Below, in pieces: positions 44,247 to 51,391 of a stretch of DNA of 64,000 bases. Below the pieces are notes generated by a model, which made no database searches, had not been told where the DNA came from, and saw nothing but the letters and a program-made list of their open reading frames with translations. Positions within the stretch are counted from its first letter, which is position 1, and each line of letters opens with the position of its first letter. The DNA is taken from assembly GCF_021129305.1 (NCBI RefSeq), contig NZ_JAJOMB010000006.1, forward strand, positions 124,001 to 188,000. Reading direction: 5' to 3'. The DNA is from Kineosporia babensis. Lineage in GTDB: Bacteria; Actinomycetota; Actinomycetes; Actinomycetales; Kineosporiaceae. A program made the position numbers and the translations under genes.

Positions 44247-44295
44247 GTCACTCCTTGCACAGAAAATGGGGGACGGGGTAGGTCCGGTCGGAAAA

Positions 44296-45708
44296 TCAGC
44301 TCTGGTTGCGCTTCTCGGACTGATACCGGGCCAGCCATGCGGCGTTGGGCGGGAACAGGCCGTCGACCGGATTGCCCTCGGCGACGCGGGCGGCTACCCA
44401 GGCGTCCTGAGCTTCTTGTTCGGCGGCGGCGCGGGCTACCTCGTCGAGCAGGTGCGGTGGGATCACCACCACGCCGTCGTCGTCGCCGACCAGGATGTCG
44501 CCGGGCTGAACGGTTGCTCCGCCGCAGGTGATCGTGGCGTCGACTTCCCAGGGCACATGCCTACGGCCGAGGACCGAGGGATGCGTGCCCTGCGCGAAGA
44601 CTGGCAGACCGATGTCGGCGACGGCGGCGCTGTCACGCACAGCGCCATCGGTGATCACCCCGGCCGCGCCGAGAGTATGCGCCCGCAGGGCAAGGACGTC
44701 GCCGACGGTACCCGCAGTGGCGTCGCCGCGGGCCTCGATCACCAGCACCTCGCCGGTCTTCAGCGAGTCGAAAGCCTTCTTCTGGGCGTTGTATCCGCCG
44801 CCGTGGCTGGTGAACAGGTCGGGCCGGTGAGCGACGAAACGCAGAGTCCGCGCGATGCCGATCATCCGCGTGCCAGGGGTGAGCGGGTGCACTCCGTCGA
44901 TGCTGGAGTGCGGGTAGCCGCGCTTGCGTAGCTCGGAACTGAGGGTGGCCACCGCGACCTCGTTCAGCAGAGCCCGCAGCTCGTCGCTCAGAACCGGTTG
45001 CAGCCCAGCAGCTTCAGCCGACCCCCACGCCTCGGCCCGCTGGAGATCGTCCACTGCTGGTTGGGCCCCGAAGCCCGCGAACGGAATCTGGCCTTCGACG
45101 ACGTGGGTGACCAATCGTCCACTGCTGGGGCCGTCCGGAACATCGACCTCGACTTCGACGGTGTCACCCGGCCCCGCGACCGACGAGCCGGCCGGGGTTC
45201 CGGTGAGCACAACGTCTCCAGGTTCGAGGGTGATCAGCTGGGACAGATCAGCGATCAGGACGCCGAACGGGAACAGCAGGTCAGCGGTGGTGTCGTCCTG
45301 AGTGATCCGGCCGTTGACCCAGGTACGCACGCGCAGGCCGGCCGGATCCAGACCCTCGGTCGGGATGATCGTGGAGCCGAGCGGGGTGAAGCCGTCACCG
45401 CCCTTGTTACGCAGGTTGGAACCCTTGTCGACTGAGCGCAGATCGTAGACACCCCAGTCGTTCGCAGCTGTGACCCCGGAGACCGCGGCCCAGCCTGCTT
45501 CGGGAGAAACCCGGCGGACCTGACGCCCGATGATCAGGGCCACTTCACCTTCGTAGGCGAGAAGTTCGGTTCCGAGCGGGCGTTCGATCGTGTCACCGGA
45601 TGCCGCGATCGACGACGGGGGTTTGAGGAAGTACGAGGGAAAGGCCGGTTTGCGGCCGCGCTGGGCGACCCGGGAAGGGTAGTTCAGGTGCACGGCAATG
45701 ATCTTCAT
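44296..45708 (-). CDS. FAH-family isomerase/decarboxylase fused to an RraA-like domain (HpaG position)
   Basis: The 470-residue protein joins two different folds. Residues about 1-205 are fumarylacetoacetase-like (HpaG half), with metal ligands in YEGEVALIIGR and AANDWGVYDLR and the GVLTGTP-like VVLTGTPAGS. Residues about 240-440 are RraA/HMG-aldolase-like, including GDVLALRAHTLGAAGVITDGAVRD with the conserved Arg-Asp pair. E. coli HpaG instead has two FAH halves. The RraA half may supply the decarboxylase or aldolase activity; no separate hpaF isomerase is seen in the cluster. The ATG overlaps the hpaI stop (ATGA). Confidence 0.85.
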   Translation of the reverse strand: MKIIAVHLNYPSRVAQRGRKPAFPSYFLKPPSSIAASGDTIERPLGTELLAYEGEVALIIGRQVRRVSPEAGWAAVSGVTAANDWGVYDLRSVDKGSNLRNKGGDGFTPLGSTIIPTEGLDPAGLRVRTWVNGRITQDDTTADLLFPFGVLIADLSQLITLEPGDVVLTGTPAGSSVAGPGDTVEVEVDVPDGPSSGRLVTHVVEGQIPFAGFGAQPAVDDLQRAEAWGSAEAAGLQPVLSDELRALLNEVAVATLSSELRKRGYPHSSIDGVHPLTPGTRMIGIARTLRFVAHRPDLFTSHGGGYNAQKKAFDSLKTGEVLVIEARGDATAGTVGDVLALRAHTLGAAGVITDGAVRDSAAVADIGLPVFAQGTHPSVLGRRHVPWEVDATITCGGATVQPGDILVGDDDGVVVIPPHLLDEVARAAAEQEAQDAWVAARVAEGNPVDGLFPPNAAWLARYQSEKRNQS

Positions 45709-46481
45709 CGAGCCTCCCCGAGGTACGTGGCCGCCAGCTTGTCGCTGCCCTGGGCGAGCAACTGCACGTCAGCGCCGACCAGGATGAAGTTCACGCCGGC
45801 GGCCAGATAACGCTGGGCCAAGGCCGGGGCGAAGGCATTGACGCCGAGCTTGGTGCCCTGCTTCGAGGCCGCTGCTATGCAGGTTTCGATCGCCGCGATC
45901 ACGTCCGGATGGTCCTGCTGACCCAGGAGCCCGAGTGAGGCGGCGAGGTCGGACGGGCCGATGAAAATGCCGTCGATACCGGGGGTTGCCGCGATCTGCT
46001 CGACGTTGCGGACGGCTTCGGCACTCTCGATCTGGACGAACAGTGAGATGGTTTCGCGTGCCCGTGAAAGGTAGTCCTCCACCCGGTTCCAGCGGGAAGC
46101 CCGGGCCAGAGCGCCGCCCACGCCGCGGATTCCGTCGGGTGGGTAGGCCACGGCCTGAGCAACGGCCAGAGCCTGCTCGGGGGTGTCGATCATCGGGATC
46201 AGCAGGTTCTGCACCCCGAGGTCGAGGTACTGCTTCAGCAGCACCGGGTCACCCGACGGCGGCCGGACCAGAGCGGGTTTCGGGCCGATGGCGTGCAGTT
46301 GCGCCAGGATCGACTCCAGACCGTTGGGGCTGTGCTCGGCGTCGATCAGCAGCCAGTCCAGATCGCTGCCTGCGCAGATCTCCGCCACCAGGGGGCTGGT
46401 GCTGCAGACCCACATCCCGACCAGAGCGCGATCGGTCTGGCCGAGCAGCTGGGCGAACGTCGGTTCTACTCGAAACGGCAC
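45705..46481 (-). CDS. hpaI: 4-hydroxy-2-oxoheptanedioate aldolase
   Basis: The 258-residue class II aldolase (HpcH/HpaI family) cleaves 4-hydroxy-2-oxoheptanedioate to pyruvate and succinate semialdehyde. Motifs are VGMWVCSTSPLVAEICAGSDLDWLLIDAEHSPNG (catalytic His in DAEH), ALVRPPSGDP (Arg) and IESAEAVRNVEQIAATPGIDGIFIGPSDLAASLG (metal ligands Glu and Asp). The GTG start at 46481 overlaps the end of hpaH by 16 nt. Position between hpaH and the FAH-RraA gene fits the meta-cleavage pathway. Confidence 0.93.
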   Translation of the reverse strand: MPFRVEPTFAQLLGQTDRALVGMWVCSTSPLVAEICAGSDLDWLLIDAEHSPNGLESILAQLHAIGPKPALVRPPSGDPVLLKQYLDLGVQNLLIPMIDTPEQALAVAQAVAYPPDGIRGVGGALARASRWNRVEDYLSRARETISLFVQIESAEAVRNVEQIAATPGIDGIFIGPSDLAASLGLLGQQDHPDVIAAIETCIAAASKQGTKLGVNAFAPALAQRYLAAGVNFILVGADVQLLAQGSDKLAATYLGEAR

Positions 46482-47251
46482 GTGATGGCTCCCAAGGTTC
46501 CGTAGTCCGCGTGCACGGTGTCACCGCGTTCCACCCACATCGGCCGGGTGAACGAGCCGGCCAGGACGATCTCGCCGGCCTCCAGTCCGCTGTCGTGCTG
46601 GTCGAGCTTGTTGGCCAGCCAAGCCACGCCGGTGGCGGGATGATTGAGAACGCCTGCAGCAACGCCGGTTTCCTCGACGGTTTGATTGCGGTACAGCAGG
46701 GCGCTGACCCAGCGCAGATCCACGGCGTCCACCGCGACCGGCCGCCCGCCCAGCACCATCGCCCCCAGCGCCGCGTTGTCGCTGATCGTGTCCACGACGG
46801 TGCGGTTGGCCATCTCGATGTGGGAGTTCAGGATCTCCAGCGCGGGCACCACGTACTTCGTGGCGTCCAGCACGTCGAACAGAGTGACCTGGCCGCCCTT
46901 GAGCGGCTGCTCGAGCACGAACGCCAACTCCACCTCGATCCGCACGTTCGAGTAGTGGTCGAACGGCACCACCGCGCCGTTCTCGTACACCTGGTCCTCG
47001 AAGATCACGCCGTAGTCGGGTTCGGTGATGCCGGTCGCGGACTGCATGGCCCTGGAGGTCAGCCCGATCTTGTGGCCGATCACCCGGTGCCCGGCCTCGC
47101 TGCGGCGGCGGGCCCACCGGGCCTGGACTGCGTAGGCGTCCTCGATGCTCATGCCCGGATAGCGGGCGGTGAGCCGGGGAACGGTCGTGCGGTCACGATC
47201 GGCCTGCACCAGTTCCTCGGCGATCGCCTCGATGTGCTGAGGGTCTAGCAC
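46466..47251 (-). CDS. hpaH: 2-oxo-hept-4-ene-1,7-dioate hydratase
   Basis: The 261-residue enzyme hydrates the HpaG product before aldol cleavage. It is an FAH/hydratase-fold protein similar to MhpD and HpcG: PRLTARYPGMSIEDAYAVQ, GHKIGLTSRAMQ, EPDYGVIFEDQVYENGA, IEVELAFVLEQPL and NHPATGVAWLANKL. GTG 47251 has AAAGGGAG upstream. It follows the flavoprotein monooxygenase gene by 41 nt, where a small tandem repeat lies, and overlaps hpaI. Confidence 0.92.
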   Translation of the reverse strand: MLDPQHIEAIAEELVQADRDRTTVPRLTARYPGMSIEDAYAVQARWARRRSEAGHRVIGHKIGLTSRAMQSATGITEPDYGVIFEDQVYENGAVVPFDHYSNVRIEVELAFVLEQPLKGGQVTLFDVLDATKYVVPALEILNSHIEMANRTVVDTISDNAALGAMVLGGRPVAVDAVDLRWVSALLYRNQTVEETGVAAGVLNHPATGVAWLANKLDQHDSGLEAGEIVLAGSFTRPMWVERGDTVHADYGTLGAITCRFE

Positions 47252-47263
47252 TCTGGCTCCCTT

Positions 47264-47298
47264 TCAGACGTATTCAGACGTGTCAGACCTGTTCAGAC
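47264..47298 (-). repeat. Four short direct repeats after the monooxygenase stop
   Basis: TCAGAC occurs at 47264, 47274, 47283 and 47293 (GTCTGA on the minus strand), with a period of 9-10 bp. The first minus-strand copy contains the stop codon of the flavoprotein gene, and each further copy adds another TGA. This looks like slippage duplication of the gene end. Confidence 0.5.
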
Positions 47299-49068
47299 CT
47301 GGATGCCGGCGAAGAAGCTGGTCAGCTCGTCCCCGGCGGTCAACGGCAGGACGTTCGCCACGTACTGGTCGGGCCGGACCACCACGATCGCGCCGTCCCG
47401 GCTGATCCCGCGCTCGGCGAAGATGTCGTGACCGTCGCCGGTGGCGTAGATCCTTTCCCAGTCCGTGACCTGCAGTCGTCCCTGCTTGGGCCGGAAGACG
47501 GCGGGTACCTTCTGGATCTGCACTTCTGCGAACGGTTGCTGGTAGATGATTTTCAGGTCGAACCAGGCTTCCTGCACCGTGAGCTCTGCGGCCAGCCCGT
47601 GGGCCTTCTCGCCATTGTCCGCGAAGACATAGATGCGCCAGCGACCGTCCGCCCGGGCGTGGTGGCCCAGGTGGACCGGAGTGGTGTCGCTGACCCGGTG
47701 CACCAGCGCGGACTTGAAGCGTTTGCCGATCGGGAAGCCGGTGGCCAGATGCTGGTGCGTAGGCTGGGCGGTCAGCATCGAGGGCTGGTACTGGGTCATG
47801 AAACCGGCCGGGAACTCGAAGGTCTTCACGTAGAAGTCCTCCAGGTGGGCCGGGTCGGGCATCTGGTCGGCGGGCATCGCCATCAGCGCCGACCATTCCT
47901 TGTCGAAGGCGATCAGGTTCTGGGCGACCACCTGCCGCTCGGCCGAGTAGGTCTCCAGCAGTTCTGGCCGGGCCCGGCCGTCCAGGACGTGCCCCAGCTT
48001 CCAGGCGATGTTCCAGCCGTCCTGGATCGAGACATTCATTCCTTGACCGGCTTTCGCGCTGTGCGTGTGGCAGGCGTCGCCGGTGATGAAGACCTTCGGG
48101 CTTTCGTCGGCGTCATGGAACTTGTCGGTGAGCCGGTGCCCGACCTCGTACACGCTCCACCACGGCACGTCTTGCACCTCGATGCGGTACGGGTGCAGGA
48201 TCCTGTTCGCCTGTTCCACAATGCTGACCAGAGGTGTCCTGCGAACCGAGCCCGCATCGTCCTTAGGTACTTCACCCAGGTCCACATAGAAACGGGTGAG
48301 GTAACCGCCCTCGCGGGGGATCAGCAGGATGTTGCGGCCGTCGTGCGACTGGATCGCGCACTTGGTCCGGAAATCGGGAAAGTCGGTGTTGGCCAGCACA
48401 TCCATCACTCCCCAGGCGTGCATGGCGGCCTGGCCCACCAGCTTGCGGCCGATTGCCTCCCGGACCTGGCTCCGGGCTCCGTCGCAGCCCAGCACGTACT
48501 TCGCGCGGATGACCCGTTCCTGGTCGTTCTGGCGAACGGTGACCAGCACGGCATCGCCGGTGACCTCGAGTCCGACGAACTCGACGCCGTAGTCGGGGAC
48601 GGCCCGGGCCGGGGAGTTGAACGCGAACTCGGCGAAATAGTCCAGTACCCGGGCCTGATTGAGGATCAGGTGCGGGAATTCACTGATCCCCGAAGGGTCG
48701 TCGGGCACCAGCCTGGTGCGGACGATCTCGGTGGGCCGCTCCGGATCGGGCCGCCAGAACGCCATCGAGTAGATCCGATAGGACTCCTCGATCACCCGCT
48801 GCGCAAACCCGAACGCCTGGAACGACTCGATGCTACGGGCCTGCAGACCGTCGGCCTGACCGATCTCCAACCGCCCGGCGCGCCGCTCGATCAAGCGGGT
48901 GCTGATCCCGGGGAACTGCGCGAGCTGAGCGAAGGCGGCCAGCCCGGCCGGACCGGCGCCGACGATCAGCACGTCAACCTCGTCAGGCAGGTGCTGCGGA
49001 CGTTCCGGGTCTGCAGCCGGCTCCACGCGGGGATCACCAGACACGTAGCCGCTGTGATGAAACTGCAT
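47293..49068 (-). CDS. FAD-dependent aromatic hydroxylase (phenol 2-monooxygenase family)
   Basis: The 591-residue flavoprotein has an N-terminal FAD motif DVLIVGAGPAGLAAFAQLA, the second NADPH/FAD motif VLGCDGARSQVREAIG, and the FAD ribityl-binding GDACHTHSAKAGQGMNVSIQD, followed by a thioredoxin-fold-like C-terminal domain typical of phenol hydroxylases and 3-hydroxybenzoate 4-monooxygenase. In this operon it probably ortho-hydroxylates 4-hydroxyphenylacetate or a related phenol to the catechol cleaved by HpaD, a step done by two-component HpaBC in E. coli. ATG 49068 was chosen over the distant upstream start that overlaps the IclR gene. It is the promoter-proximal gene of the hpa operon. 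Confidence 0.87.
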   Translation of the reverse strand: MQFHHSGYVSGDPRVEPAADPERPQHLPDEVDVLIVGAGPAGLAAFAQLAQFPGISTRLIERRAGRLEIGQADGLQARSIESFQAFGFAQRVIEESYRIYSMAFWRPDPERPTEIVRTRLVPDDPSGISEFPHLILNQARVLDYFAEFAFNSPARAVPDYGVEFVGLEVTGDAVLVTVRQNDQERVIRAKYVLGCDGARSQVREAIGRKLVGQAAMHAWGVMDVLANTDFPDFRTKCAIQSHDGRNILLIPREGGYLTRFYVDLGEVPKDDAGSVRRTPLVSIVEQANRILHPYRIEVQDVPWWSVYEVGHRLTDKFHDADESPKVFITGDACHTHSAKAGQGMNVSIQDGWNIAWKLGHVLDGRARPELLETYSAERQVVAQNLIAFDKEWSALMAMPADQMPDPAHLEDFYVKTFEFPAGFMTQYQPSMLTAQPTHQHLATGFPIGKRFKSALVHRVSDTTPVHLGHHARADGRWRIYVFADNGEKAHGLAAELTVQEAWFDLKIIYQQPFAEVQIQKVPAVFRPKQGRLQVTDWERIYATGDGHDIFAERGISRDGAIVVVRPDQYVANVLPLTAGDELTSFFAGIQV

Positions 49069-49099
49069 CTCTGAGTACTCGCCGCCTTTGGCTAGTTCT

Positions 49100-49124
49100 A
49101 TAATCGAACACTGAGACCGATTAT
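49100..49124. promoter_or_regulatory. Candidate IclR operator between the hpa operon and iclR
   Basis: ATAATCG (49100-49106) and CGATTAT (49118-49124) form a perfect 7-bp inverted repeat with an 11-bp spacer, in the 118-bp region between the divergent hydroxylase gene and iclR. It overlaps TATAAT-like sequence and is the only AT-rich patch here, so it is a good candidate for the IclR binding site. Confidence 0.5.
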
Positions 49125-49186
49125 TGAGACGTTGTGGAGACGGTATGTTTCCGCGAGATCGCGCGCAAGGGTTCGGAGGAGTTTTG

Positions 49187-49846
49187 GTGACCGACGGCAG
49201 GCCGGAAGCCCCTTTACAGACGCTGTCGCGGGGGATCACCGCGCTGGAGGTGCTGGCCGCAGCCGACGAAGCGCTGTCCATCGGCGAACTGGCCACCCGC
49301 CTCGGGCTGCACCGCTCGATCACCTACCGGATCGTGCGCACCCTCGAAGGGCACGGCCTGGTGGCCCGGGATGCGGCCGGGGACCTGGTGCTCGGCGCCG
49401 GGCTGGCCACGCTGGCCCGCAACGTCTCGCGCGACCTGCAGACCGCGGCGCTGCCCGAGCTCACCGTCATCGCCAACGAGCTGGGCATGACCGCGTTCGT
49501 CACGGTCCTCGATGCGCAGGAGATCGTCACCCTGGTCAGCGTCGAACCCCGCGCCGCTGTGGCCACCGTCGCCCAGCGTCCGGGTACCCGCCACGCCCTG
49601 GAGCGGGGAGCCCCGGGCCGGGCCATTCAGCGACTGGTCAAGCGCGAGGCCGGCGAACTGCCGTACGAGACCAGCCACGACGAGGTGACCCCGGGCCTGT
49701 CCTCGGTCGCCGTTCCTCTCGACATCCCCGGCCACCCGGCCGCCGCTCTGGCCGTGGTCTACCTGACCGGGAACGCCGTTGACGTTGCGAGCATCGGCAC
49801 CCGCCTGTTCGAGGCGGCCGAACTGATCCGCAAGGACTTCCGCTAG
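49187..49846 (+). CDS. IclR-family transcriptional regulator
   Basis: The 219-residue protein has an N-terminal winged helix-turn-helix (LQTLSRGITALEVLAAADEALSIGELATRLGLHRSITYRIVRTLEGHGLV) and a shortened IclR effector domain (LARNVSRDLQTAALPELTVIANELG, FVTVLDAQEIVTLVSVEP). GTG 49187 has GGAGGAG 6 nt upstream, which settles the start over upstream in-frame codons. It is divergent from the hpa operon and is probably its activator or repressor, responding to 4-hydroxyphenylacetate or homoprotocatechuate. At about 220 residues it is shorter than most family members. Confidence 0.85.
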   Translation: MTDGRPEAPLQTLSRGITALEVLAAADEALSIGELATRLGLHRSITYRIVRTLEGHGLVARDAAGDLVLGAGLATLARNVSRDLQTAALPELTVIANELGMTAFVTVLDAQEIVTLVSVEPRAAVATVAQRPGTRHALERGAPGRAIQRLVKREAGELPYETSHDEVTPGLSSVAVPLDIPGHPAAALAVVYLTGNAVDVASIGTRLFEAAELIRKDFR

Positions 49847-49921
49847 AGCCTGTCAGCGCAGGTGTTCCTCGGCGAACCGTGATTTCATCCGTACACGCTT
49901 TACCGAACCAAGGAGATCACC

Positions 49922-50332
49922 ATGCCCAAGGGTCAGCTACCGCCCGAGGTCGCCCAGATGTTCGCCCGCCCGAATCACGCCGTGATGGGCACGATCCATC
50001 CCGACGGATACCCGGTCACGGTAGCCACCTGGTATCTCCTCGAGGACGACGGCCGGGTGCTGCTGAACTTCGACGCCGCCCGCGCCCGGCTCAAGCACAT
50101 CCAGGCCAACCCGCAGGTCTCCCTGACCGCGCTGGACCCGGACAACTGGTACACCCACGTCAGCGTGCAGGGCACGATCACCGAGTTCCGCGACGACGAG
50201 GGCCTGGCCGACATCGACCGCCTCTCCCAGCTCTACCAGGGTCAGCCCTACGGTGCGCGGGACCGGCCGCGGGTCAGCGCCTGGCTCACCGTTGACCGCT
50301 GGCACGGCTGGGGTGCCGCCGCTCGTAGCTGA
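49922..50332 (+). CDS. PPOX-class (F420/FMN split-barrel) family protein
   Basis: The 136-residue protein is a flavin/F420-binding split barrel: ARPNHAVMGTIHPDGYPVTVATWYLLEDDGRVLLNF, RLKHIQANPQVSLTALDPDNWYTHVSVQGTITEF and the C-terminal PRVSAWLTVDRWHGWG. Actinobacterial members often use F420 as a reductase cofactor. ATG 49922 follows AAGGAG by 8 nt. It stands alone between iclR and a hairpin terminator and may not belong to the catabolic cluster. Confidence 0.85.
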   Translation: MPKGQLPPEVAQMFARPNHAVMGTIHPDGYPVTVATWYLLEDDGRVLLNFDAARARLKHIQANPQVSLTALDPDNWYTHVSVQGTITEFRDDEGLADIDRLSQLYQGQPYGARDRPRVSAWLTVDRWHGWGAAARS

Positions 50333-50350
50333 AAGCTGAAAGCTGAAAGC
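50327..50350 (+). repeat. AGCTGAA triplet repeat at the PPOX stop codon
   Basis: The 7-bp unit AGCTGAA is repeated three times plus AGC (50327-50350). The TGA stop of the PPOX gene lies in the first unit, and later units repeat it, giving a row of in-phase-shifted stops. It resembles the stop-containing repeat at 47264-47298. Confidence 0.6.
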
Positions 50351-50352
50351 GC

Positions 50353-50389
50353 ACGAGGACGAACGCCTCGGTAGGGGGTTCGTCCTCGT
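50353..50389 (+). terminator. Rho-independent-type hairpin after the PPOX gene
   Basis: ACGAGGACGAAC (50353-50364) pairs perfectly with GTTCGTCCTCGT (50378-50389), a 12-bp stem with a 13-nt loop, followed by TGTTG. It lies 20 bp after the stop codon and before the convergent SDR gene, so it probably ends both transcripts. Confidence 0.7.
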
Positions 50390-50448
50390 TGTTGCCACCC
50401 GGCGGTCGTAGCAGTCCGCAGGTCGGATGCTCAGGTACCCGACTGCCG

Positions 50449-51204
50449 TCAGTGGCCCAGCGAGGCGCCGCCGTTCACCTGAATGATCTGCCCGGTGACG
50501 TGACGCGCGCCCGCAGAGGTCAGCCAGCGCACGGTCTCGGAAACATCGTCCGGCATGCCGGCCCGTCCTATCAGGGTCTGCCCGACCAGCGTCTCGTGCC
50601 GTTGCTCGGACATCTGGCCCTGGAAGAAGTTCGTCTCGGCGATGTATCCGGGCGCCACGACATTCACCCGGATTCCCTGAGGCCCGAGCGCGGCCGCCAG
50701 GTCGTAGGCGTACGGATGCAGCGCAGCCTTGCTGCCTCCGTACGATCCACTACCGGAACCGCGATACGCGGCAATGGAACTCAGCAGCACGATGCTCGCG
50801 CCCTCGGCCAGGGCGTCCAGTTCGCGCAGCCCTTCCAGCAGGGTGACTGCGCTCAGCACATTGGCCCGGAAGTTGGCCTCCCAGTGCCAGGCCGCCCACG
50901 CCATTCCTTTCAGATGGGTCTGGGCGTCCGCCGCCAGCGCCGCATTGGCCCCGGCCGCGGCCACGACGACGTCAAAGCGACCAGCCTGCTCGAGCACCGG
51001 CCGAACCTGCTCCGGCACCGTCAGGTCCACCGCCAGTGGTGTGACCGAGGTGGCACCGGCCGCCCGCGCCTGCTCGGCGACCTCGTCCAGCAGATTCTGG
51101 CGCCGGGCCAGAAGAGTCAGGTGATGACCTTCCCGCGCCAGGTCCACGGCGATCCGTGCGCCGATACCGCTGCTGGCGCCGGAAATGCAGATCCGCCGGG
51201 TCAT
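50449..51204 (-). CDS. Short-chain dehydrogenase/reductase
   Basis: The 251-residue SDR has the NAD(P) motif GASSGIG at residues 8-14, the NAAG-like AAAGAN, a catalytic Ser in SSIAAYRG and the YGGSK (Tyr-Lys) pair. The C-terminal GQIIQVNGGASLG is typical of classical SDRs. ATG 51204 has GGAG 8 nt upstream, so the longer in-frame extension is not used. Three 23-bp-spaced direct repeats lie 100-170 bp upstream and may regulate it. The substrate is unknown. Confidence 0.85.
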   Translation of the reverse strand: MTRRICISGASSGIGARIAVDLAREGHHLTLLARRQNLLDEVAEQARAAGATSVTPLAVDLTVPEQVRPVLEQAGRFDVVVAAAGANAALAADAQTHLKGMAWAAWHWEANFRANVLSAVTLLEGLRELDALAEGASIVLLSSIAAYRGSGSGSYGGSKAALHPYAYDLAAALGPQGIRVNVVAPGYIAETNFFQGQMSEQRHETLVGQTLIGRAGMPDDVSETVRWLTSAGARHVTGQIIQVNGGASLGH

Positions 51205-51316
51205 GTGAGGTGCTCCGTTCGCGAGGTCAAACCTGCTGGTGTCTGTGGGTGGAAGAACGCGAACATTCTGCCGTATGCCCCACCGGACGAGTCGGTCCAC
51301 GCTCCTGCTGAGTCTT

Positions 51317-51375
51317 CGCAGATCGTTCATGGAACGTCCCGCAGATCGGTCACGCTGTGGTTCGCAGATCGTTCA
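51317..51375 (-). repeat. Three direct repeats with exact 23-bp period upstream of the SDR gene
   Basis: CGCAGATCGnTCA occurs at 51317, 51340 and 51363 (TGAnCGATCTGCG on the minus strand), always in the same orientation and spaced exactly 23 bp, about two helical turns. The array lies between the quinone oxidoreductase 3' end and the SDR start. It could be an operator array for a regulator of the SDR gene, or a short tandem duplication. Confidence 0.5.
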
Positions 51376-51391
51376 CCTCCAAGTGCGCCGG

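Noticed and set aside
36107-49846. Separate hpaF isomerase gene within the cluster
   Set aside because: All reading frames in the cluster are accounted for by other genes, and none has the short CHMI/4-oxalocrotonate tautomerase-like form.
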